64,000 nucleotides of DNA from Deltaproteobacteria bacterium (GCA_016931625.1 JAFGEK010000133.1:1-64000); one strand, 5' to 3'; positions 14,901-23,771 are shown, counted from the first letter of the stretch. Notes: generated by a model not told the origin, from the sequence alone. A program made the numbers and translations.

Positions 14901-17223
14901 CAAGTGGATCTGCTTTAAAATCGTCTTCTGAAAGCTCTTTTTTAGCAGTCGCAAAAGATATTCTATTTTTCTCTTTTTCACGAGATTCGTAATAATATAC
15001 CTCAATTATGTATGGCATTGGCCGTGTATCTGTATTTTGCACGGGGTATTGTTGGGTGTTTATAGTTAACTTTAGTGGATAGCATTGTATTCGATATGCA
15101 ATTTCATCTTCTGCTTTACTAGTAAATGATGGCTCTAAATATTGGGGTTCTTTTTTATCCTTAATATAAAATGACGCCCTTCTCTGAAAAAAATTGCGCA
15201 GCTGAATACCCATGGTCTTTAACGGGTAGTCACTATTGGCAGCCAAAAAAACCGCCTTAGCAGCATGCTTATCATCAGCATCTGGTAATTTATCTTCAAA
15301 ATATTTTTTGGCTTCTTCATCGTCAACTAAGTTGTCTTTCTTAGCAGCATCTACTTCAGCAATTTCAGATACCTTTAGCTTTAGATCATCTTTCGCATAA
15401 TCAAATAACTTTTCAACAGCCGAGCTACTGTTGGCAGGCGCAAAAACTTCCCAATGTAGCGCACCGTGGGTATCGTTTGATTTAGCGCCTTTTACAACAC
15501 CAAGCACGGTACCGTAACTCACAGGAAGTAATGCATCAGAAAAAGTAACAACCGCGCCCTGTTTAAGAGCTGCAAAGCCCTGCACAAGATCGCCTGGAGG
15601 GTGTTTAACATAACCTAGAGCACGGCTTTCTTTACGCAGGGTTATTGACATAAATTTTGTTAAATCGGTGTTTATATTTTCATGCACTTGGGCTTCAGCA
15701 TCAGCATCAGCATTAATTTCTTTGGTCGCCCAAAAAATCTTACCCAATTTACCATTTTTTCTATCAAGATTAATAATAGCTGCGTAACGCGCTAGATAAA
15801 ATTCTTTAAGCCAAGGTGCATTTTTATAAACATCACTTGGATCATCAGGCCAAAGAGATGGTGCCATATGCATATATAGTGAATAGAATGGCAAGTGATC
15901 GCCTGTTTCATTTTGTTCGTTATCGAGTTCAACAATTTCATGTCTAACCAGTATAAAACCATTATCGTGCTTGAGAAATTTTTTGTTGTCTTCAGCGCTC
16001 GGAGCTTTTGAAATACGCGCAGCAACAATATAACCTGGCGCCATTGAGCGAACATAGGCCCCGTTAGCAGCGTTATTGGTTGGCACTGGCCAATGCACAC
16101 CGCCATGTAAAGCTCTGTTGGTAGCCAAAGGATAAAAACCATTTTGGGCATGCTCTATTTCATAGAATCCTCGAGCCATACTATCGAGCACATTATCATC
16201 TTGCTGAAAAGGAAGGCACAAACCAGCACGAACACCTTTTGAGAGCACAAGACCTGCGACAAATGGTGTTTCTTTATCGCGAAAAATATATTTTCCACCT
16301 CGATGTTCATTACCTGGGTCATCAAGCCAAATCTCAGCTTTAGAAGGTAGGGTAGTATTATGTTCAAAAAACTTACTTGCTCGCATAAGGTAAATATAAG
16401 CACGACCCCCTTTCCAATTACCTATAACGATATGGATAAGCGAGTGCTTATTTTCATCGAGTTTTCCTAAATGTTCAAACGTAACGTGTGAATCACTATG
16501 CAGCGGTGTTAGCATAGCACCCTTACCGATTTGTGGTGAAGCAGGATCAGCGATTAGCAACCAAAGCTTTTGCGTGCCGTCTTTATCGGGCATAATGCAA
16601 TAACCAGCAATCACCACGAGATGGCCACCAAATTTTTTATCAGTTGATAACCCTGTATAAACAATTACGGGATTGTTAGCTTTAAGTGCCTCGATAGCCG
16701 GCTCGAAAACATCTTTTTGCGCCTCAAAACTCGAAGCGATTATTCCGGCTTCTTTAAGTCGCGATTTTGAATCTGTTTTTTCTGATTTAAATAATATATT
16801 ATCGTTACTACAATTCATATCCGATATCGTATTAAGTAAATTCATTAGTCCATATGACTTAGCTGCTATTGCCTCGGTCTTAGGCATACGAAGATCCATT
16901 GGAGCTGTTTTACTAGAACCTCGCCAATGTGAGATGTAGTCGATTTTAGAATTTACTTCGCCAGACACCTTTTGGTAATAGTTCCACAACATCGAAGATG
17001 AGGTACGACCACACCAATTTTCAACTTTGGCAATAGGATTGTACTGACCAAGCAATGGTACCCTTATGAAATGGTGTTCTTTGGTAAATTGCAAAATTTC
17101 TTCAGGTATCGTATAGGCATCAAAAGGGTATATGCGTTCAAGCGTCTGAGGATCAAGTTCACCCCCAGGCTCAGGCTCATAAATATCGGTTTCATTAACA
17201 TAATCAATAATGCCACTACTCAT
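11959..17223 (-). CDS. giant papain-like + M23-like peptidase protein
   Basis: 1754 aa, preceded by AGGGG before ATG 17223; no signal peptide. Residues 55-235 look like a papain-like/C39-type cysteine peptidase: Cys71 in NWCGRTSS, His201 in GGHLVVIAGY, and Asp226 in IADP as candidate triad. Residues 365-600 look like an M23 metallopeptidase fold: LHGGVHW (372-378), FYSLYMHM (447-453) and LHWEVF (589-594), with some zinc ligands off consensus. The remaining 1100 residues are unrecognised, with several beta-sandwich stretches (for example TIKLMQPIINEKFEPQ near 1090). The combination suggests a peptidoglycan-targeting effector or a large processing enzyme. Without a Sec signal, delivery would need a contractile or other dedicated system. 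It is the first gene of the three-gene cluster. Confidence 0.65.
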   Translation of the reverse strand: MSSGIIDYVNETDIYEPEPGGELDPQTLERIYPFDAYTIPEEILQFTKEHHFIRVPLLGQYNPIAKVENWCGRTSSSMLWNYYQKVSGEVNSKIDYISHWRGSSKTAPMDLRMPKTEAIAAKSYGLMNLLNTISDMNCSNDNILFKSEKTDSKSRLKEAGIIASSFEAQKDVFEPAIEALKANNPVIVYTGLSTDKKFGGHLVVIAGYCIMPDKDGTQKLWLLIADPASPQIGKGAMLTPLHSDSHVTFEHLGKLDENKHSLIHIVIGNWKGGRAYIYLMRASKFFEHNTTLPSKAEIWLDDPGNEHRGGKYIFRDKETPFVAGLVLSKGVRAGLCLPFQQDDNVLDSMARGFYEIEHAQNGFYPLATNRALHGGVHWPVPTNNAANGAYVRSMAPGYIVAARISKAPSAEDNKKFLKHDNGFILVRHEIVELDNEQNETGDHLPFYSLYMHMAPSLWPDDPSDVYKNAPWLKEFYLARYAAIINLDRKNGKLGKIFWATKEINADADAEAQVHENINTDLTKFMSITLRKESRALGYVKHPPGDLVQGFAALKQGAVVTFSDALLPVSYGTVLGVVKGAKSNDTHGALHWEVFAPANSSSAVEKLFDYAKDDLKLKVSEIAEVDAAKKDNLVDDEEAKKYFEDKLPDADDKHAAKAVFLAANSDYPLKTMGIQLRNFFQRRASFYIKDKKEPQYLEPSFTSKAEDEIAYRIQCYPLKLTINTQQYPVQNTDTRPMPYIIEVYYYESREKEKNRISFATAKKELSEDDFKADPLELDLLVPARAESMKIVTPDFYLNICDTEDIAQQTTYAERLISARWRGLFLQHISEWSAGGIADLIPKLRGNNMLPQSFLKLTDNEIIAKVLTTSWYGVPKAQDVESIDLAVPQEVPIVGKKGEELSLFDGDKAMLPANDITDYKSHAEVLNVHPISFLWLLNNAINAQKFRLIKDFNEVNADAEGAHDPVMWGFVLDDDGPFVTGQEISVVVIERGWSSNEISLILENNDKSASLQEFSITNDEGKNKSKYDKGMFVLSRTVPLWGEYTLKIKGYQGEPEQQGGAGLPTTIKLMQPIINEKFEPQKDSKTGLYKINMRFISGCPKALAGYLKFEYAKFSLPENITQTANWIVDSKTGSYVTGLKTGTHVTERFEFWEYSNKAEGLKQIAIALCTAIEVFGKATKMSISVVSVTDQGRKVFLEPTNAPKQSDKDLVEIENVLKAAAVEAQNADVTFVIKEAIIKKNKKTFQITASYNQIPSELSWNKVEKCLRLFGRFIDSQEGETEKEYGYIRRIRKKNGKPNDVKLADHFDFSEFANVVGSDEIKLHTQLVARLELLWWAHYNQGKNGNKHDFITVQALHPNGLTVAINCADCETQKGDKLDETRKIFEKCAIDLKVIEDNKEIPAFSEVVTESLKKRWPEKKDDRIVLVVSIAKPKLDTSGVVKFEFDPKEAFLEVLKAAAPNKNERVFINTSFGAFNGDNVDAYEGPSSTMDDIPPELDKSDSLSSVKDNVFKTLAKPMISSIQTTQNKSNIVLTAYLYGAEQDWSNANPQYFIDDKLLGNPNTADASQGAVCSAEISLTNKKGEATSYAGQSALNVELRTTNDDAMFDTERIKIEPAKVVIDTIPKLISPLTIEFLEEGYLHLHAKIYCCDVDSLKITCDTPNEKENMVSVKSVLKNAKNSLVEHCFEKVNIKYDGTGLGGVYEALLDQKHLAKGKTYHFVLMPKKDYKVFGIEISDKPSCEYIYKDEDDLNQIPE

Positions 17224-17558
17224 TAAACGCCCCTGACTATTTTCTACCTATATGCATGAATCAAGCTGCTATTGTTTTTTGCAGCCGATTGATTTTTGCT
17301 TATATGTTATTACATACTGCTTAGTTCTGACTTTGGCTGCTTTGCTAATTAATAAAAATAATTAACTATTAACTTCCTCTATATGCCGGTATTATTTGCA
17401 GCTTAGGTTAATATAGATAAAAATTAAGTTCTTATTTATAAGTATTAAAAGGATTAAAAGTTCTGTTGGTAAACAAAAATTTTAAATAGCCATATTTATC
17501 GCAATGCGTTGGTCGTACTAAATTTTGATCTCATTACCTTTATAGGAAAACAATTAGT
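17224..17558. other. divergent intergenic region
   Basis: 335 AT-rich bases between the giant peptidase gene (minus) and the hydrogenase remnant (plus). It contains AATTAATAAAAATAATTAA around 17348 and other low-complexity stretches, but no convincing hairpin, operator or small gene. The promoter of the 9.5-17.2 kb cluster should lie here. Confidence 0.4.
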
Positions 17559-18332
17559 ATGTTCCTCGAAAATAAAACCACACATTTTAAACGTCGAGTT
17601 ATGACCCGAGTCGCTGAGTTGCTATTCTCTCGCGCTGCTCCATTGGCTTTCGAGCGTATTGCTCACGAATTGATTCCCCGCACCGGAAATCCTAACCGCT
17701 GTTGTATTCAAAAAGATCGCGAGATCATTAGACAGCGGGTAATTGCAGTTTTAGGTTTTGGCCTCGAAGATACTGAAGAACTCGATCAACGTCTGCTAGC
17801 AGACTATGTAAGCGTAGCTCTTGCACGTAAAAAGCCTGATGAGCCTATTTTGTCATTCATTAATGACGCCTGCCAGGCATGTGTAAAAGCCAATTACTAT
17901 ATAACCGATGTATGTCGAAATTGTGTAGCTAAGCCATGTATTATCAATTGTCCAAAAAATGCTATCGAAGCTGATGAGCAAAGGGCCACTATAATTAGCA
18001 CTAAATGTGTTAACTGCGGTATCTGTCAGAAGGTTTGTCCATACCATGCAATTGTATATGTGCCAGTCCCCTGTGAAGAATCGTGCCCGGCGGGAGCTAT
18101 TCAAAAGAATGCCGAAGGTCGAGAGTTTATTGATTATGATAAATGTATTTTTTGCGGCAAATGCATTCAGGCTTGCCCATTCGGAGCAGTGGTCGAAAAA
18201 TCTCAACTTGTTGAAGTAATTGTTTCGCTGCTTTCTACTAAAAAGACTGTGGCCATGATTGCTCCAGCTATTGCAGGACAGTTCGATGGTGGGATTGCAA
18301 GACTGGCTGGCGCTCTTAAAGCTCTCATCTAA
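17559..18332 (+). CDS. [FeFe] hydrogenase, N-terminal ferredoxin half only
   Basis: 257 aa. It matches the N-terminal half of monomeric [FeFe] hydrogenases: a helical leader, then four clusters of Cys (CQACVKAN...CRNCVAKPC, CVNCGICQKVC, CEESC, CIFCGKCIQAC) that bind several [4Fe-4S] clusters. The start of the H-cluster domain follows (VAMIAPAIAGQF). Family members are about 490 aa; this one stops at a TAA (18330-18332) right after GALKALI, before any of the Cys that hold the H-cluster. The missing C-terminus is found just downstream in another frame. The ferredoxin part could still fold, but hydrogenase activity is excluded. Confidence 0.8.
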   Translation: MFLENKTTHFKRRVMTRVAELLFSRAAPLAFERIAHELIPRTGNPNRCCIQKDREIIRQRVIAVLGFGLEDTEELDQRLLADYVSVALARKKPDEPILSFINDACQACVKANYYITDVCRNCVAKPCIINCPKNAIEADEQRATIISTKCVNCGICQKVCPYHAIVYVPVPCEESCPAGAIQKNAEGREFIDYDKCIFCGKCIQACPFGAVVEKSQLVEVIVSLLSTKKTVAMIAPAIAGQFDGGIARLAGALKALI

Positions 18333-18436
18333 TAGAGGTTATGAACTGTGAAGGCGGGTGCATAGCTGGACCCGGCGTTATCAGTAACCCTAAAAAGGCC
18401 CGCATACGACTTGATACTGCTTTTGATGAAAGCTAA
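18332..18436 (+). pseudogene. [FeFe] hydrogenase C-terminal remnant
   Basis: Frame shifted relative to the gene above, this stretch encodes IEVMNCEGGCIAGPGVI, the family's late H-cluster motif (usually CEGGC or CPGGC followed by xxGxG), then SNPKKARIRLDTAFDES and a TAA at 18434-18436. It lies directly after the truncated N-terminal half. The simplest reading is that a few hundred bases of the middle, including the first H-cluster Cys motifs, were deleted with loss of frame. Confidence 0.8.
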
Positions 18437-18776
18437 TAGTGCCAATTAACTCAGGAAAACTAATTAACCAGGGTCATTGGCGAAATTTAGCAACCGACTA
18501 TTCTTTAACCTGAAAATGTCGCATTTTATGATACTTTTTTAGTGTTTGGCATTTTATATGCTCAGATGATATTGCTAATTAACTAGAATAATATGAAAAT
18601 TTATACAAAGATTAATTATTGGAATATCTAATTGAATTTTTCAGCAGCTTTTCAGTAACTATAAATTCTACAGATGAATTACCTACACACTTTATATGAT
18701 ATAAAAAGATATTGATTATTTTGTTTTTGTTTTATGATATTTTTATATCTATTAACTTTTTTACTAACCAGCAACC
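18437..18776. other. AT-rich intergenic region
   Basis: 340 bases between the hydrogenase remnant and the diguanylate cyclase gene, with long AT stretches and short TTAAC/GATAT words. No stable hairpin, tRNA or small gene seen. The cyclase promoter is expected near the end. Confidence 0.35.
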
Positions 18777-19868
18777 ATGGTTATACTAAAGAACATGAAT
18801 GCCGTTGTGCCATTTGATGCAAATAATAAAGAACAGCTGTTACCTAAGTTAACTCATTATCTCGACTATTTTCGCGCGCTCTCAGAAGTTGCAAAAGCGT
18901 TAACTAAAAGCCTAAAACTTGACGATGCTACATCTACTATCGGAGAAGCCATAACCCAACTTCTTAAACCACGCGATTGGTCATTATTGCTTATAGATGA
19001 ACCAACCCAAGAGCTTTACTTTGCTGTTGCTATGGGCGAGGCTGCTGATAAGATTAAAAATTTACGCTTGAAAATTGGCGAGGGTATTGCTGGCTGGGTC
19101 GCTGAGCATCGTGAGTCATTATTGGTACCCAAAGTCGCTGACGACCCACGCTTTTGCCCGAAAGCTGATCAACTCACCAGTTTTCACACTTCAAGCATAT
19201 TATGCGTACCATTAATATGCCGTGATCGTGTTCTTGGGGTAATCGAGCTTATTAAAGGTGGGGATGATCCCGAACCATATCAAGAAGAACATCTTGAATT
19301 ACTAACACCAATTGCTGACTTTGCTGCTATAGCCATCGATAACGCCATTACTTTTGAACGTCTACAAGATATGACGATTATCGATGAGTGGACCGGTCTC
19401 TACAATGCACGCTTCTTACATCGTTTTATTGAAGAAGAATCACGTCGTGCCAAACGCTATCGCCATGATCTAAGTATTGTATTTATCGATCTCGATCATT
19501 TTAAGCAGGTCAATGACACGCATGGTCATTCGGTAGGTTCAACTCTGCTATGTTATATTGGTGATGTTATTAAAACCTGTATTCGCGATACAGATCGCGC
19601 AATTCGATATGGTGGTGATGAATTTGTTATTGTCATGCCCGAAACCCCAAAACAAGGTGCCATTATTGTTGCCGAACGCCTACGCCAAAATTTAGCTGAT
19701 AATGAATTTGTGGTTGGCAAAGCAATTATAAAAATTACTGCAAGCATGGGAGTAGCTGCCTACCCAGATGATGGCAGCGATGGTCATGCAGTGCTTGGCA
19801 TTGCTGATCAATCAATGTATCGAGCCAAAAATTGCGGGCGAAATTCAGTGATTGGGGCTAATTTATAA
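18777..19868 (+). CDS. GAF-GGDEF diguanylate cyclase
   Basis: 363 aa soluble protein that should make cyclic di-GMP from two GTP. Residues 45-190 form a GAF sensor domain and 205-360 a GGDEF domain with the intact catalytic loop GGDEF (279-283). The allosteric inhibitory site RDTD (270-273) sits exactly five residues upstream, so product inhibition is likely. FIDLDHFKQVND (237-248) is the metal- and guanine-binding strand. No EAL domain and no membrane segment. It is isolated on both sides. The ligand of the GAF domain cannot be told from sequence. Confidence 0.9.
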   Translation: MVILKNMNAVVPFDANNKEQLLPKLTHYLDYFRALSEVAKALTKSLKLDDATSTIGEAITQLLKPRDWSLLLIDEPTQELYFAVAMGEAADKIKNLRLKIGEGIAGWVAEHRESLLVPKVADDPRFCPKADQLTSFHTSSILCVPLICRDRVLGVIELIKGGDDPEPYQEEHLELLTPIADFAAIAIDNAITFERLQDMTIIDEWTGLYNARFLHRFIEEESRRAKRYRHDLSIVFIDLDHFKQVNDTHGHSVGSTLLCYIGDVIKTCIRDTDRAIRYGGDEFVIVMPETPKQGAIIVAERLRQNLADNEFVVGKAIIKITASMGVAAYPDDGSDGHAVLGIADQSMYRAKNCGRNSVIGANL

Positions 19869-20001
19869 TCTCCCACGATTTACATTTGAAAAAATGCAGA
19901 TATTACTTGCTAAGTATATCGATGTGAGCTTTGAGCAAACTTAAATTATCAGTTTGTTGTTTAAGCTTTTAACAATTATGCGAGGTTAATAAACAAGTGC
20001 T

Positions 20002-21837
20002 ATGATACCGTTTCGTGAGAAACTAAAAAATACCGTTATTGTATTTGATGGTGCCTTAGGTACTATGTTTTATGCAAAAGGTGTCTACCTTAATACCTGT
20101 TTCGATGAGCTAAATTTAACTGCACCACATATGGTACAGCAAATACATCAAGAATATATCCAAGCAGGCGCTGATGCCGTTGAAACCAATACTTTTGGTG
20201 CTAGTAGCTTCAAATTAGAAGGCTATGGTCTAGTTGAAAAACAAGAAGAAATTCATTTAGCTGGCGTTCGTTTGGCACGCGCTGCTGCTGGTCCTGACCG
20301 TTATGTTGCTGGTGCCATTGGTCCAATGGGCGCCCCCTTAGAACCATTGGGTCGTATAAATGTTGCTCAAGCACGCGAAGATTTTAAAAGACGCTGTCGC
20401 GCCCTAGTTAAAGGTGGTGTTGACCTCATCATTCTTGAAACCTTCATCTACCTTGATGAAATTGAACTTGCCATTAAAGCATTGCGTGAAGAGTGTGAAC
20501 TACCCATAATTGCACAGTTAGTACTCGGTAGTGAAACCCAAATTGCCTCGGGCACACCTTTGACCGAAGCTATTGATAAACTCGCTTCTTTTGCACCTGA
20601 CGTTATCGGTTTTAACTGCGCTGTCGGCCCCAAAGAAATGCTGGGAGCACTTGAACAAGTAGTCAACCGTACTAACATCCCATTCTCACTCATGCCTAAT
20701 GCAGGTATGCCAAAATTTATTGATGGTCGTACTATCTATTTAACCTCACCAGAATACCTAGCTGAATATGCTAAACGTTTTATTCAAACCGGTGCGCATA
20801 TTGTTGGTGGTTGTTGTGGTACTACGCCAGATCATATTAAAGCCGTACGTCGCGCGGTCTCGGCGCTGCAACCTCCTACTAAACGCATCGACATTACCCC
20901 AATAACCAACGACAATGCCCCTGAAGTACGTCCGTTAGCGCGCCCAGAAAAATCGCGCTTGGCTGCACGCCTCTCTCGTGGAGCATTTGTTACTATATGC
21001 GAGCTTGTCTCTCCTCGCGGCATTTCAGCGACGCGCGAATTAATTCGCGCACGTCAACTAGCTTTTCATGGCGTTGATGCTATCAACATCCCTGATGGTC
21101 CTCGTGCTAGTTCACGTATGTCAGCTTTAGCATTAGCCCTGTTGATTCAACGTGAAATCGGTATTGAGGCTTGTCTACATTACACTTGCCGTGATCGCAA
21201 TATCATCGGCATGCAAAGCGACCTATTAGGTGCTTGGGCTTTGGGCATCCGTAACATTCTTGCCGTCACCGGTGACCCACCTAAACTAGGCAACTACCCC
21301 AATGCCACTGCTGTATTTGATATAGATGCTATCGGGTTAGTAAGTCTACTTAGTCGTTTGAATTTTGGCTTAGACTTAGCTGGGCATCCTATTGGCGACC
21401 CAACTGGTTTTCACGTAGCCGTAGGAGTAAATCCCGGCGCCATAAATCTTGATGAAGAACTTGATCGACTTGAGCGCAAAATTGAAGCTGGCGCTGAAAT
21501 GGTTATAACTCAACCTGTCTTTGATCTCGATTTGTTCGAACGTTTTTATAAACGTATCGAGCCGCTACGCGTACCTTTAATTGCTGGCATATGGCCATTG
21601 GTGTCACTGCGTAATGCTGAATTTTTAAACAACGAAGTACCCGGTGCGCATGTACCAGAAGCAATTATGCAAAAACTTCGTGCCGCCACCTCAAAAGATG
21701 ATGCCTTAAAAATCGGCGCTGCCGCCGCAAAAGAAATGTTACAACAACTGCAACCACATACTAACGGCGTGCAAATTGCCGTGCCTTTTGGCAAAGTAGA
21801 TATGGTGCTTGAAATTCTCGAAACAGTTCTTTGTTAA
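20002..21837 (+). CDS. homocysteine S-methyltransferase / methylene-THF reductase fusion
   Basis: 611 aa. Residues 1-290 are a homocysteine-binding methyltransferase barrel with the three zinc Cys: C206 (FNCAVGP), C271 and C272 (GGCCGTTP). Residues 325-611 are a methylenetetrahydrofolate reductase barrel (TICELVSPRG, HYTCRDRN, AVTGDPP). This is the architecture of YitJ-type bifunctional enzymes, which couple FAD-dependent formation of 5-methyl-THF to methylation of homocysteine. The cobalamin-binding domains of full MetH are absent, so either a separate corrinoid protein or direct transfer is needed. No SAM or cobalamin riboswitch is visible in the 133 bases upstream. Confidence 0.9.
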   Translation: MIPFREKLKNTVIVFDGALGTMFYAKGVYLNTCFDELNLTAPHMVQQIHQEYIQAGADAVETNTFGASSFKLEGYGLVEKQEEIHLAGVRLARAAAGPDRYVAGAIGPMGAPLEPLGRINVAQAREDFKRRCRALVKGGVDLIILETFIYLDEIELAIKALREECELPIIAQLVLGSETQIASGTPLTEAIDKLASFAPDVIGFNCAVGPKEMLGALEQVVNRTNIPFSLMPNAGMPKFIDGRTIYLTSPEYLAEYAKRFIQTGAHIVGGCCGTTPDHIKAVRRAVSALQPPTKRIDITPITNDNAPEVRPLARPEKSRLAARLSRGAFVTICELVSPRGISATRELIRARQLAFHGVDAINIPDGPRASSRMSALALALLIQREIGIEACLHYTCRDRNIIGMQSDLLGAWALGIRNILAVTGDPPKLGNYPNATAVFDIDAIGLVSLLSRLNFGLDLAGHPIGDPTGFHVAVGVNPGAINLDEELDRLERKIEAGAEMVITQPVFDLDLFERFYKRIEPLRVPLIAGIWPLVSLRNAEFLNNEVPGAHVPEAIMQKLRAATSKDDALKIGAAAAKEMLQQLQPHTNGVQIAVPFGKVDMVLEILETVLC

Positions 21838-21921
21838 GGGCCCCTTTTTTAAACTTGCTTTTCTTGCTATATTTGCTTGCACTTCCTTTAAATTTCACTA
21901 ACGATGCTTAATTAGATTATT

Positions 21922-22698
21922 ATGTTATCCCTTTTTGTAGAACTATATAAATATCGGCAATTATTAATGCGCCTGATTGGTCGTGATTTACGCGTACGCT
22001 ATAAACGCAGCGCCCTTGGTTTACTTTGGGCTTTTGCTGAGCCATTATTTATGATGGCTTTATTTTCTTTAGTCTTTTCATTTTTTTTACGTATAAATAC
22101 GCCTAACTATCCGGTGTTTGTTTTGTGCGGTATAGTTGTCTGGAGCTTTTTTCAAACTGGTGTTGTTTATTCTTTAACCGCAATCTCTGGCAATTCTGGG
22201 CTGATAAAAAAAATCTATTTTCCTCGAGAAATTTTGCCTCTAGCTACCGTCTTTGGTCGCTTTGTGCACTTTTTTTTATCATTATTATTACTAACGCCAT
22301 TTTTGATTTGGTTTAATGTTCCTTTTACTTTGGCGCTCTTATACTTGCCAATATTAGCTTTAATCGAATTAGTATTAGTCTGTGGTGCAGCTTTAATGCT
22401 AACCGGTTTTTGCACTCTCTATGAAGATGTAGCCTTCTTAGTTAATTTTGCCTTTATGGGTTTGTTTTATGTTTCGCCGGTGTTTTATCCAGTTGAAATG
22501 ATTCCATTGAATTTACGTCCTTGGTATATGTTAAATCCTGTAGCTTCTTTAATTAGCGCTTATCGCAGTGTTTTATTAGAAGGTCATATTCCAGCTTTAG
22601 CAGATCTTGCACCTGCCATCATTTTTGCTCTTATCTTATTAGTTATTGGCACTAAAGTATTTCGTCATATGCAATGGCAGTTTGCTGAGGTTTTATAA
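21922..22698 (+). CDS. ABC-2 type polysaccharide export permease
   Basis: 258 aa inner-membrane protein with about six hydrophobic segments. The N-terminal amphipathic stretch RDLRVRYKRSALGLLWAFAEP is the hallmark of Wzm/TagG-type permeases that export O-antigen, teichoic acid or capsule. It is followed after 6 bases by its ATPase (22705-23460). Together they would flip or translocate an undecaprenyl-linked glycan. No glycosyltransferases or ligase are nearby, so the exported polymer is unknown. Confidence 0.9.
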   Translation: MLSLFVELYKYRQLLMRLIGRDLRVRYKRSALGLLWAFAEPLFMMALFSLVFSFFLRINTPNYPVFVLCGIVVWSFFQTGVVYSLTAISGNSGLIKKIYFPREILPLATVFGRFVHFFLSLLLLTPFLIWFNVPFTLALLYLPILALIELVLVCGAALMLTGFCTLYEDVAFLVNFAFMGLFYVSPVFYPVEMIPLNLRPWYMLNPVASLISAYRSVLLEGHIPALADLAPAIIFALILLVIGTKVFRHMQWQFAEVL

Positions 22699-22704
22699 AT
22701 TATC

Positions 22705-23460
22705 ATGACTGCCGCTATTCATATTGAAAACTTAAGCAAACAATTTATTTTACGACCGCAAAATAGTCGCACACTCAAAGAGACTATATTGCGCTGGTCA
22801 AACCGTTCAGCTAACATCAATAAATTTACCGCCTTAAGTAATATTAATCTCACTATCAATAAAGGTAAGTCAGTTGCGATAATCGGCCAAAACGGCTCGG
22901 GCAAAAGTACTCTATTTAAAATAATCAGCGGTATTATTCGCCCCACTGCCGGCGACATTATGATTAATGGTCGCATCGCGCCTTTAATTGAATTAAATGC
23001 CGGGTTTCATCCGGAGCTTTCTGGTATTGAGAATATATTTTTAAATGGCGCTATTTATGGGATGAACACCCAAGAAATTACCGCCAAGCTTGATGCTATT
23101 AAACAGTTTGCTGATATCGGAGATTTTATCTATTCGCCGGTTCGTGTTTATTCATCAGGGATGATGGCGCGTTTAGCTTTTGCTTTGGCGATTAATATTG
23201 ACGCTGATATTTTGCTTATTGATGAAGTGCTTGCGGTTGGTGACATTAGTTTTCAAAAACGCTGCATCGAGCGTATTTTAGAGCAAAGGCGCGCTGGCAA
23301 TACCATCGTTTATGTTTCACACGATCTTAAATCAGTAAAACAAATTGCTGACCGCGTAGTGTTGCTTGAGCATGGTGTAATTCGCAATGCAGGCGAGCCT
23401 AATGCTATCATCGCTGAATATTTAGAGAGCCAAGGAATTAAGGCTGCTGCTGAGCAATAA
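22705..23460 (+). CDS. ABC transporter ATPase for polysaccharide export
   Basis: 251 aa ATPase of the Wzt/TagH type, partner of the permease just upstream. Walker A GQNGSGKST (about 64-72), signature YSSGMMARL, Walker B ILLIDEVLAVGD and the switch histidine in YVSHD are all present. The NGRIAPLIELNAGFHPELSG stretch is typical of glycan-export ATPases. It lacks the C-terminal carbohydrate-binding domain of long Wzt proteins, so recognition of a modified glycan end is unlikely. Confidence 0.9.
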   Translation: MTAAIHIENLSKQFILRPQNSRTLKETILRWSNRSANINKFTALSNINLTINKGKSVAIIGQNGSGKSTLFKIISGIIRPTAGDIMINGRIAPLIELNAGFHPELSGIENIFLNGAIYGMNTQEITAKLDAIKQFADIGDFIYSPVRVYSSGMMARLAFALAINIDADILLIDEVLAVGDISFQKRCIERILEQRRAGNTIVYVSHDLKSVKQIADRVVLLEHGVIRNAGEPNAIIAEYLESQGIKAAAEQ

Positions 23461-23474
23461 AAAATTAGTTACTA

Positions 23475-23771
23475 TTAAGTACCATCAGCATAACAACTAT
23501 AAGCTGGCAATTCTGCATTGATATTAATATTCTGGTCAATTGCAGCTAAGGCGGACAGCCAAAAATGCCCGTAAGCAAGTGGTACTTGCATAATTACACT
23601 TAAAGTACGATGACGTAGTTTGGCATCTGCTTTGCAAAGTTTATAGAGTTCTCGCCAATCATCGCGTTCACCAAAATCAAGGATCTGCGCAATAATTTCT
23701 TTACTACGCAAATCAAGATGTTTGCGGTTCCATAAAGCTCGTGATGATGACAAGCCTGTAGAATTATTCAT
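23475..23771 (-). CDS. small partner of nucleotidyltransferase
   Basis: 98 aa, no named family recognised. It is helical and basic, with no signal or membrane segment. The start (ATG 23771) overlaps the stop of the nucleotidyltransferase gene upstream by 4 bases, so the two are translationally coupled. In AbiE- and MenA-like systems a nucleotidyltransferase toxin is paired with a small antitoxin, usually encoded first; here the small gene is second. The role as partner is inferred from coupling only. Confidence 0.6.
   Translation of the reverse strand: MNNSTGLSSSRALWNRKHLDLRSKEIIAQILDFGERDDWRELYKLCKADAKLRHRTLSVIMQVPLAYGHFWLSALAAIDQNININAELPAYSCYADGT

Noticed and set aside
9481-17223. Full type VI or extracellular contractile system
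   Set aside because: No sheath, tube, baseplate, VgrG, PAAR or ClpV-like genes are in the window; only cargo-like proteins are.
19869-20001. Possible SAM, cobalamin or c-di-GMP riboswitch before the methionine gene
   Set aside because: The 133 bases show no conserved core or paired helices.
21838-21856. GGGCCC followed by T6 after the methyltransferase fusion
   Set aside because: The palindrome has no loop, so it cannot fold as a terminator hairpin.
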